Position numbers and translations under genes: made by a program
Source: Shewanella sediminis HAW-EB3
GTDB lineage: Bacteria; Pseudomonadota; Gammaproteobacteria; Enterobacterales; Shewanellaceae
DNA: 64,000 bases
Reading direction: 5' to 3'
Assembly (NCBI RefSeq): GCF_000018025.1
Contig: NC_009831.1
Location: 620,001 to 684,000, forward strand
Shown: piece after piece, positions 15,613 through 22,519 of the stretch
How positions within the stretch are numbered: position 1 is the first letter of the stretch
Layout: each line of letters begins with the position of its first letter
Notes under the pieces: generated by a model
The model's database searches: none
What the model was told of the DNA's origin: nothing
What the model saw: only the letters and a program-made list of their open reading frames with translations

Positions 15613-16107
15613 TCAGGCAACCAACAACTCTCTTACTAATAAGTCGTCACATTGCTTGTTATCCGATATGTGGATAACATTTACACCAACTTTAGCTAGA
15701 GATGAATCTATAAAGTCACTATTTTCCGGTGTGTTATGTTCAGGATCTGTAATGACCAGCTTTACTGATGATTGTTCGTCTAGTATTACATAATCTAACT
15801 GACAATTTTTAATGTTTTCATATGTATGATGATTGTTGTCACTTTTTACATCGAGAATGCTACCCAAAGATGCTCCGTATAACACATTGTACTTACCTCT
15901 TGCTATTTCATTTAGCCTTGCTGTAAGTGCTGAAAACTTTGCTTTTGTTTTCTCCGGAGTCAATTCAATAATTACTCCTTCAGTTTGTATTTTTTCAGAC
16001 TTAAAAAACTTAATGCATGTCATTGCAAATACAATGATGACAGATGGGACAACTAGAAATAGTACAAAGTACATGAAAGCATAGTTAAATATTACTGTTG
16101 CGTTCAT
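15613..16107 (-). CDS. Membrane-anchored DUF2726-like protein
   Basis: 164 residues from the ATG at 16107, eight bases after GGAGG. One N-terminal membrane helix (about residues 6-30) precedes a soluble domain with LTPEKTKAKFSALTARLNEI and VLYGASLGSILDVK, then LDYVILDEQSSVKLVITD. This is the pattern of DUF2726, which is loosely related to restriction-endonuclease-like folds. The family assignment is moderate. It is the first gene after the FNR box and 82 bp ahead of the pentahaem gene, so it is probably in the same transcription unit although its role there is unknown. Confidence 0.65.
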   Translation of the reverse strand: MNATVIFNYAFMYFVLFLVVPSVIIVFAMTCIKFFKSEKIQTEGVIIELTPEKTKAKFSALTARLNEIARGKYNVLYGASLGSILDVKSDNNHHTYENIKNCQLDYVILDEQSSVKLVITDPEHNTPENSDFIDSSLAKVGVNVIHISDNKQCDDLLVRELLVA

Positions 16108-16152
16108 AATGTAAACCTCCAAATTAAAGTGTGGTTGCTTGTTTAGCGAGTG

Positions 16153-16195
16153 GATTATTCACTTCGTTTCAATTGTTCACATTGATTTAGATCAA
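16153..16195 (-). promoter_or_regulatory. FNR/EtrA-dependent promoter of the Nrf-like operon
   Basis: TTGATTTAGATCAA (16182-16195) is a perfect FNR/EtrA box of the form TTGAT-N4-ATCAA. On the minus strand it is followed by TGAATAAT (about 16153-16160), a good minus-10, at the spacing of a class II site centred near minus 41.5. The expected transcript starts near 16147, about 40 bases before the DUF2726-like gene. Confidence 0.75.
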
Positions 16196-16245
16196 TGTTG
16201 CCATTTTGAAGAAGAGTGGAGACTGTTATCTGTAATGCCTGACAT

Positions 16246-16271
16246 ATTTGTAAAATACGTATTTTACAAAT
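16246..16271. promoter_or_regulatory. 26-bp perfect palindrome between the lysR gene and the cytochrome operon
   Basis: ATTTGTAAAATAC (16246-16258) is followed immediately by its exact reverse complement. It lies about 50 bp from the FNR box and 320 bp before the LysR start. It is a likely operator for the LysR protein or another dimeric regulator; its sequence differs from the 34-bp palindrome at 8983. Confidence 0.65.
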
Positions 16272-16589
16272 GCACGGCCTACAAATACTTAATGCAAATA
16301 TTGAATTACTATTATTTGAGGTTTGACAAAGCTTAGAATACATTAATTGATGTGATGATAAATCGATTGAGGTATATTGCTGTTTCTTACTTATCTATAT
16401 GTTTTTACAGTTGTAATTGTATTTGTGAAACAGGTGTTGATAATAGGTGGATGCGATATGTAAATAACTGCTATGCATATTGCGAGAATCTTGGTGATGT
16501 GATGAGATCGTTGTTTTGTTATATTTTTTAGGAAAGTAACTTTAAATAGATGTAATATTGAATTGTTATTTTCTATTGCTGGACACCTT

Positions 16590-17555
16590 ATGAATAGTAT
16601 TTCCTTTAGTAACCTGGATTTGTTAAGTATAAATATTCTTGTCAATCTTTATGAAAAGAAGTCTGTCACAAAGGTTTCTATCAAACTAAATATTTCTGCC
16701 CCTAAGGTGAGTCGATGCCTTAAACATACTAGAGAGGTGTTAGGTAACGAGCTTTTTATTAGGAAGAAGCATGGGTTAATCCCCAATGAATTTGCTGATA
16801 AGGTTTACCCTGTAGCAAAGAAAATATTAGTATGCTGCTCAGAACTGCAAAAAATCAACTGCGGAGTAACAAATGATGATCTTTGTCACTTTGAGATTTC
16901 CGCTCCAGACATTATCTCATTTCCCTTTCCAAAGTTGCTCTTGTCTATGATTCATAGTGAAAAGGAAAATATAAGCTTCAATATTTCTCAATGGGGACGC
17001 TCTTCTATAGATGACGTAATATCCGGAAAAACAGACTTTGGGATATGCAGTAGTGATAGTGATGATGTGGTTGGTTCTTCTGACAAAAACTTGATATCGA
17101 TACCACTTGCTAAACTTGACTCACTATACTTGATTTGTGACCATAATCATCCATTGTTAAAGAAAAATATCAATCTTAATTCAATTGCAAACTATCCATA
17201 CGTTGATTGTAATATTGGCTCTATAGTCCAGAGTCGGAGCCAATTTCAGGAATACTGTAAACAAAATACTATGCAGTTAGATGTGGAGGTTGAAGTGTGT
17301 GGGGCATATAGCTTATTTGATTGCTTGCGTGAAAGAAATGCCGTAACACTACTGCCATTTAGTTCTATTTATAATGTAATTAATAGCATGCCAGATTTTC
17401 ATGCTTGCAGACTATCGAAAGTAGAGGTAGAGCATTTTTATACTAACTTAAGCATTCCAACACTGTACCTCGTTTATAATAGAAATAATCAAAAACCAAA
17501 TCTACCATGGTTAGTAGATGCCATTAAATCTTTAGTAAGTTCCACTTTGAATTAA
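16590..17555 (+). CDS. LysR-type transcriptional regulator, paralogue of the one at 9048
   Basis: 321 residues from the ATG at 16590. The N-terminal helix-turn-helix contains VSIKLNISAPKVSRCL and ELFIRKKHGLIPNEFADKVY, closely parallel to the regulator at 9048-9992. The C-terminal domain is of normal length with a conserved-looking DCNIGSIVQSRSQ segment. It is divergent from the DUF2726/Nrf-like operon across 480 bp that hold an FNR box and a perfect palindrome, so it is the probable local regulator. The DNA is AT-rich like the operon it faces, which suggests they moved together. Confidence 0.88.
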   Translation: MNSISFSNLDLLSINILVNLYEKKSVTKVSIKLNISAPKVSRCLKHTREVLGNELFIRKKHGLIPNEFADKVYPVAKKILVCCSELQKINCGVTNDDLCHFEISAPDIISFPFPKLLLSMIHSEKENISFNISQWGRSSIDDVISGKTDFGICSSDSDDVVGSSDKNLISIPLAKLDSLYLICDHNHPLLKKNINLNSIANYPYVDCNIGSIVQSRSQFQEYCKQNTMQLDVEVEVCGAYSLFDCLRERNAVTLLPFSSIYNVINSMPDFHACRLSKVEVEHFYTNLSIPTLYLVYNRNNQKPNLPWLVDAIKSLVSSTLN

Positions 17556-18034
17556 CTGTAGAAAAGGTTTCTGTTGACTCAGAACCGCTTATTAGAGTGT
17601 TAATCACTCCGCTTATTGCTATTTGGTTGACCCTGGATTTAGCTAAATTGTTAGGTCTAAATAATTGGTTTGTGGCATGAATATTTAGGGCTACCTCTTG
17701 TTGTTAAAAGGTAAGAGCAAGGATATTATCCCTCTGCCTTTTTTCGAGCCTGAATCTGAGCGATTCTAAGAGTGGCTAACAGCCTCTTCTTTTCCAAAAT
17801 GATGCAATCTTCTCTGCGTCATCATCCATTTGAATACTCTTATTGGTTTGCCGTGGAAGCTCATCGTTCAGATGAACTTTGAAGGTCTTCTCGGCAATGA
17901 CTTTCCCCTTCAGTTCTAGTGTCATGCGCCACTTGCCGACCTTGTTGTGCTCCGGCGCCCAGATGGTATCGCCGAGATAGAATTTCCAGTCATTCTCTTT
18001 GACGTAAACCTCACCATCGAATGGTGGCCTGATG

Positions 18035-18303
18035 TTATACCAATCAGTATAAGAAAGTGATCTACTCAGCGTGTTTTTTGGCAACTAATTCAAGGCGAAT
18101 GGATGATGGAATGGTTGTTCCATTGTGAGGCCATTCAACGCAGAAGTAGGCAGCCAAAAACACGCCTAACAGGCGAGTTTTAGCGCTTCTGATGCGGTGT
18201 TAACGAGCTTTAACGTAGAACAACTATGTTCTTCACTCGTTGCCTTGCCTCTGAAGCGCTAAATTCTCGCTGAGCGATCACATCTTTATACTGATTGGTA
18301 TTA
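18035..18303. mobile_element. MITE copy 2, 263 bp, inside the DUF3859 gene
   Basis: The element (18038-18300) is the same length as copy 1 at 1414-1676, with about eight base differences, and has the same ends (TACCAATCAGTATAAG and TTTATACTGATTGGTA). TTA at 18035-18037 and 18301-18303 is the target duplication. Insertion is confirmed because excision with one TTA restores the interrupted coding frame. Confidence 0.92.
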
Positions 18304-18431
18304 CCGTTTTCATCGGGGATATCTGGATGGTAGATGCAGTATCTGAGTTTCTGATTTTTGGCTTTCTTGATCTGCGCGATAAAACCAAACTCTATGTCTA
18401 TCTCGGCGGGAACATGGACCGTAGCTTTGGT

Positions 18432-18699
18432 AATACCAATTGCATTAAGTATGTAATCAATTCAGAGCACCTCAGGGTTTTCAATTCAAGGCGCATTGTC
18501 GAAGAAATGGTTTCCCCCTTTTTAGGCAATGCAAAGCAGAAGTGGAAATCCTGAGGAGCTCACTTCGTGCGGGTCTCAAAGCCATTTATACTGCGTTGGG
18601 GGATTTAGATATAGAATAACTATTAGCTTCAATCCCCCGCCTTGTCTACAGGGCTTTGAGCTCCCGCTGAATGGTCAGATACTTAGTGCAATTGGTATT
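18432..18699. mobile_element. MITE copy 3, divergent relative, inside the DUF3859 gene
   Basis: Ends AATACCAATTGCATTAAGTA and TACTTAGTGCAATTGGTATT are inverted repeats. The interior shares short blocks with copies 1 and 2 (AATTCAAGGCG, AGAATAACTAT) but is otherwise different, so it is a separate subfamily. The target duplication is not clean here. The DUF3859 coding sequence continues on both sides. Confidence 0.85.
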
Positions 18700-18858
18700 T
18701 GGCAGCTTGTCACTTTGGTCGTTCCACTTAGTGAAAATCCCGCTATGGATAACGTTAACGTCAGGTTTGAGTTTGGACATGATGGCTGCATTTGAGTTGT
18801 TGGCATGATAGTTTATCAAAATCTTCAGATAAGTATGCGTCAACAGTGAGAGAAAGCA

Positions 18859-19029
18859 GTGACTAAGAAAACCGTAAAGTTTGAGTATGAAAAAGAGACC
18901 AAGAATAGTGTGCGATATCAAGAGGTCCCAGAATCTGGCCAGGCGCCGATCATGGGCACGGTTTACGTACAAAAGTGGTTTGCAGGTGATACCAAGCGGT
19001 TTGAGATAACCATTGAGAAGCAAGATTAG
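18859..19029 (+). CDS. Small conserved-looking protein, 56 residues
   Basis: Starts with GTG at 18859 after GAGAGAAAG and reads MTKKTVKFEYEKETKNSVRY then QEVPESGQAPIMGTVYVQKW and FAGDTKRFEITIEKQD. It is charged and beta-strand-like, with no signal or membrane segment. I have an impression of similar short Shewanella proteins but cannot name a family. It is divergent from the broken DUF3859 gene with 78 bp between, and is followed by a 12-bp stem hairpin at 19052. Confidence 0.65.
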   Translation: MTKKTVKFEYEKETKNSVRYQEVPESGQAPIMGTVYVQKWFAGDTKRFEITIEKQD

Positions 19030-19051
19030 TTGTCAGCGCTTTGTGGATGGC

Positions 19052-19079
19052 TCATAGCCGTTTTAATAAACGGCTATGA
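19052..19079. terminator. Hairpin between convergent genes, possible bidirectional terminator
   Basis: TCATAGCCGTTT and AAACGGCTATGA pair perfectly over a TAAT loop, 22 bp after the small protein gene. There is no clear T-run, so termination is likely but unproven. Several further CCGTTT words follow to 19155. Confidence 0.45.
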
Positions 19080-19198
19080 ATATAAGTGGCTGTCATTAAA
19101 CGGTGACCAAAACGGCTAGTATCATTGTACTGACCGTTTATAACATGGCCGTTTAGATTCAATAATGACTCGTCAGTGGTTGTACCTAATCGCTCACC

Positions 19199-20302
19199 TT
19201 ATAAAGCCCTGCGTTGCTCACTGGTGACTTCGCCGAGCAGGCGATCGATAGAGTGAACTACGCCCTCACTGGCATCCTCCATCGCTTCAACATGTTTAAT
19301 CAATGCATGTTGATCACCACTCTGACCCGCTTGAATTGCATGATGCCCGGAGTCATGAACCAGCTGATGAGGCTGATTTAAGCCATTGAAGCTTGCCAGG
19401 TGGCTGTACTGCTCGGCTCCCGCGCCCTCGAAATACCACTTACCTAAACGGCATTCGGTATGCTTATTCACTTGGGCTTGATAGTCTCGCTCTTGCAGAT
19501 GGCTATAGACGTTATTTTTCCATACCGCATGGTCTAGTTTGACGGTATCGAGGAACGAGCGAGCAGTCGCTAAGTGGATAACTTTCTGCATATGTTGAGA
19601 CTTGGATAATACTTCTTTGACGATAACATCTATCTGTTCAGAAGATGCCGATATATCAGCTGCATACAATTGGTTTTCACTAATTGATGTTTTTATCTCA
19701 TGAGTTTGCCCTAAAACTCGATTGACCAGTCTCTCTATCTTGTCACTGGCCTCGTGGGCATTCCCCGCGAGGGTGCGCACCTCATCGGCAACCACGGCAA
19801 AGCCTCGTCCGGCTTCGCCGGCACGTGCGGCCTCAATGGCGGCATTAAGCGCAAGCAGGTTAGTCTGCGAAGAAATGTCCTGTATCGCGACGATAAGCTG
19901 GCCTATTGATTTAGCCGTCTCATCTAAGGCCGTCGCTGAGTTCATCGTGCTATCGGTTTGTTCACTTATTTTTTGAGCGCGGGCTTCAAGTTGGCTGAGT
20001 GCTGTATGGGTTTGGGCAAACATCTCATCGAGTTGCTTGAGCTCTTCATTTTCATGGATCAGCTCTTCAGCGCTATTCGCGAGTCCTGTGCGGATGGTTT
20101 CCAGCATTCTTCCGCCCCTAAGGTTACTCGTTATCAGAGTGGCGTCGAGCTGTTGCTCCTGATGTAATTTATTATGTTCGAAATCCTTTCTTTTTAACTC
20201 TTCGACAAGCTCCTTTATCTCTTGATCATGCTTATCTTTCAATTCCTGAAGCTGCTGTTTTAATGCCGCATTCTCTTGTTTTAGTCCGTTATTGAATAGC
20301 AT
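19199..20302 (-). CDS. Soluble methyl-accepting chemoreceptor with C-terminal CZB zinc domain
   Basis: 367 residues from the ATG at 20302, which follows GGAG; upstream in-frame codons look non-coding. A coiled coil (residues about 5-60, [20 protein letters not shown]) replaces membrane segments. The signalling tip is intact ([34 protein letters not shown]). The C-terminal 110 residues match the CZB domain: [30 protein letters not shown]. These hold the His/Cys zinc ligands. Such receptors sense zinc or oxidants such as hypochlorite. It is cytoplasmic and stands alone. Confidence 0.9.
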   Translation of the reverse strand: MLFNNGLKQENAALKQQLQELKDKHDQEIKELVEELKRKDFEHNKLHQEQQLDATLITSNLRGGRMLETIRTGLANSAEELIHENEELKQLDEMFAQTHTALSQLEARAQKISEQTDSTMNSATALDETAKSIGQLIVAIQDISSQTNLLALNAAIEAARAGEAGRGFAVVADEVRTLAGNAHEASDKIERLVNRVLGQTHEIKTSISENQLYAADISASSEQIDVIVKEVLSKSQHMQKVIHLATARSFLDTVKLDHAVWKNNVYSHLQERDYQAQVNKHTECRLGKWYFEGAGAEQYSHLASFNGLNQPHQLVHDSGHHAIQAGQSGDQHALIKHVEAMEDASEGVVHSIDRLLGEVTSEQRRAL

Positions 20303-20620
20303 CCTTGACTCCACTATTAGATAGCTGTTGACAGTATGACACATGGCAGAGTTTTTATTTAACCGGTAACAGGTGATTAACATAATTTGGATCAATCATT
20401 TCTGAATTAATCATTTCTGAATCGATCACGGAATTAATCTCGGGATAAAAAACTGGGCCTCTATCTGCCCGGGACTTTTTCAGCACTCGCTAAATTCTGG
20501 CGTTCTATTACAGTTCAACTAGTTTTAAGAGAGGTTTGTTTTCTATGCTTTGAGACTACTAGATCATGAGATAGAAGCACGCCGAGTCGTGAAATCATCT
20601 GAATGAAGAAGGTTGTGACT
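20303..20620. other. Divergent intergenic region between chemoreceptor and nitrilase genes
   Basis: About 318 bp. A direct repeat AATCATTTCTGAAT occurs twice with a 15-bp period (20394-20407 and 20409-20422) upstream of the chemoreceptor. The nitrilase side holds a good ribosome site but no clear promoter. Nothing else is recognised. Confidence 0.3.
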
Positions 20621-21556
20621 ATGCCTAAAATCGCCATCGTTCAAGAGTCTCCGATATTGCTGGATCGTGATGCCACCATCGAAAAAGCGGTGACATTGAT
20701 TGAAGAGGCTGCATCAGCGGGCGCCGAGTTAGTGGTATTTCCCGAGGCGTTTATCGCCGGATATCCTGCCTGGATCTGGCGCCTACGCCCCGGTGGAGAT
20801 TGGGGGACCAGTGAAGCCCTGCATGCCAGATTATTCCACAGTTCCGTCGATATCGAGGCCGGTGAACTCGTTCCGCTTTGTAGTGCCGCACGGGCAAATC
20901 AGGTCACGGTGATTTGCGGCATGAACGAACGTGATGGACTGCAGAGTCGGGCGACCTTATATAATACCGTGGTGATTATTGGTAGTGATGGCCTGATACT
21001 CAATCGCCATCGAAAGCTGATGCCTACTAATCCTGAACGTATGGTATGGGGATTTGGAGATGGTTCCAGCCTGAAAGTGGTCGACTCTCACGTTGGCAGG
21101 ATTTCGACTCTGCTATGCTGGGAAAACTACATGCCTCTGGCCAGGTATACCCTCTATTCCCAGGGAGTTGAAATCTATGTCGCGCCCACTTATGACAGCG
21201 GTGACGGCTGGATAGGCACGATGCAGCATATTGCGAGAGAGGGACGTTGCTGGGTCATATGCAGTGGGGTCGTCCTTGAGCATAGCGATCTACCCGATGA
21301 CTTTCCCGATAAAGAGAAGCTCTACCCGGATAGTGAAGAGTGGATCAACCCGGGTGACTCAGTCGTGGTCGCTCCGGGTGGAGAGATTGTCGCTGGGCCT
21401 ATGAGAAGAGAGAAGGGCATACTGTACGCCGAAGTCGATTCTGTGGCCGTGGCAACATCCAAAAGAGCACTGGATGTGGCGGGGCACTATTCCAGACCCG
21501 ATATCTTTACTCTCGAGGTGAATACCCAGGTTCAGAACTCAATTAAGTTTAAATAG
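20621..21556 (+). CDS. Nitrilase, carbon-nitrogen hydrolase family
   Basis: Hydrolyses a nitrile to the carboxylic acid and ammonia in the cytoplasm. 311 residues from the ATG at 20621, preceded by GAAGAAGG; an ATG six codons upstream is in frame but lacks a site. The catalytic triad is visible: Glu in VVFPEAFIAGYP, Lys in NRHRKLMPTNPER and Cys in STLLCWENYMPLARY. The CWENYMPLAR context marks a true nitrilase rather than an amidase. The natural substrate is unknown; arylacetonitrile-type nitrilases are the nearest look. It is followed by a weak hairpin. Confidence 0.9.
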   Translation: MPKIAIVQESPILLDRDATIEKAVTLIEEAASAGAELVVFPEAFIAGYPAWIWRLRPGGDWGTSEALHARLFHSSVDIEAGELVPLCSAARANQVTVICGMNERDGLQSRATLYNTVVIIGSDGLILNRHRKLMPTNPERMVWGFGDGSSLKVVDSHVGRISTLLCWENYMPLARYTLYSQGVEIYVAPTYDSGDGWIGTMQHIAREGRCWVICSGVVLEHSDLPDDFPDKEKLYPDSEEWINPGDSVVVAPGGEIVAGPMRREKGILYAEVDSVAVATSKRALDVAGHYSRPDIFTLEVNTQVQNSIKFK

Positions 21557-21563
21557 CTTATTG

Positions 21564-21587
21564 AAACACGTCTGGATGAGCGTGTTT
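21564..21587 (+). terminator. Weak hairpin after the nitrilase gene
   Basis: AAACACG pairs with CGTGTTT over a 10-base loop just after the stop codon, with no proper T-run. Confidence 0.4.
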
Positions 21588-21659
21588 GATACGAGAAAAT
21601 TGAGTCGTTATCCCGGGTTCTATCCTGTCGCTATTGGCTAAGTGTTACCGGATGTGGAA

Positions 21660-22463
21660 CTATAATAACCCACTCTGATAGGCCTTACTGACTAGGTTTG
21701 TCCGGTTTCTGGCCGTTAGAATAACTCTTGCTCTGTCCAGGTGATAGTTGACACCCCGTTCGCTCATATAGAGTTGTTTACCTACCTCTTCACTCGAACA
21801 CCCCTGAGCGACTAATGAGAGTATCTCTACGCAGGTAGGGGATAGTACTCTGAAATTAGAGATGGGGTTGATGGTCTTAAACGCTAAGGCATTAAATGTT
21901 TCGGCAAACTCCCTGAGAAGCGTCTCCAATTCATCTGGTGTCGATGAGATGTTATCGATAACTTGACCTCGCTTATCGGATGAGAAAAGGTTACAGATCC
22001 CTATCCAGCCTTTTTTATCTTTTACCGGGTGATAAAAGCTAATTCTGGTTCGTATTTGGTATAGATTTAGTAGTTGCTCGAAGCTCCGTTTTCGTCGCTC
22101 CGGCATGGTGTTTTCCGGCCATATATAGGGGTTATATTTTTTCCGGATTGAGGGGCCTGAGAGTTGGTAGCCTTCATCATTTCTGGCAAAACGATGTAGA
22201 AACTCCTCGCGGAACTTTAAGATCTCCGGATCTGAGGCGACGGCAAAACGCATCTTCTTCAGATCGATCATCTTAGCGATGTGAAGTTCTTCGTTACCGT
22301 CGCTGTTTAGAATATTGGCTTGGTCATCGGTCACAATACAAACATTGGATAGTTCATCCGGAATAATGCAATAGTAAAACCGTTTAATACCGAAGGGTGC
22401 CAGTTTTTCGAGAAAGCTCTCGATGATCCTGTTACAGACCATTCCACTCTGTTGCGCAGACAT
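21660..22463 (-). CDS. LuxR-type transcriptional regulator
   Basis: 267 residues. The C-terminal 65 residues are a LuxR/GerE helix-turn-helix (LSPTCVEILSLVAQGCSSEE, VGKQLYMSERGVNYHLDRAR). The N-terminal 190 residues resemble the autoinducer-binding fold in layout (ISFYHPVKDKKGWIG) but the ligand cannot be told. GGGGAG precedes the ATG. It lies 56 bp downstream of the tetrahaem lipoprotein gene on the same strand and is its likely regulator; it could also sense a respiratory substrate. Confidence 0.82.
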   Translation of the reverse strand: MSAQQSGMVCNRIIESFLEKLAPFGIKRFYYCIIPDELSNVCIVTDDQANILNSDGNEELHIAKMIDLKKMRFAVASDPEILKFREEFLHRFARNDEGYQLSGPSIRKKYNPYIWPENTMPERRKRSFEQLLNLYQIRTRISFYHPVKDKKGWIGICNLFSSDKRGQVIDNISSTPDELETLLREFAETFNALAFKTINPISNFRVLSPTCVEILSLVAQGCSSEEVGKQLYMSERGVNYHLDRARVILTARNRTNLVSKAYQSGLL

Positions 22464-22519
22464 AATGACTCCCCGACTATATAGAGGAAGGAGTTCCCTT
22501 CCTCTGATTTATAAATGAA

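Larger units (their letters stand above)
17776..18780 (-). pseudogene. DUF3859 protein gene broken by two MITEs
   Basis: Three exon-like blocks of one gene are visible. 18780-18700 encodes MSKLKPDVNVIHSGIFTKWN and DQSDKLP, 18431-18304 encodes TKATVHVPAEIDIEFGFIAQ and so on to PDIPDENG, and 18037-17776 encodes NIRPPFDGEVYVKENDWKFY to the stop. Removing the two insertions restores one frame of about 156 codons. At the second junction, removing one TAA duplication gives DENGNIRPPFDG exactly. I recognise the product as DUF3859, of unknown function. The blocks carry no further stops, so inactivation looks recent. Confidence 0.85.

Noticed and set aside
18646..19023. Minus-strand frame of 125 codons spanning the DUF3859 start
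   Set aside because: Only residues from MSKLKPDV to DKLP belong to the gene; the N-terminal part is the reverse of the small plus-strand gene and the C-terminal part is MITE sequence.
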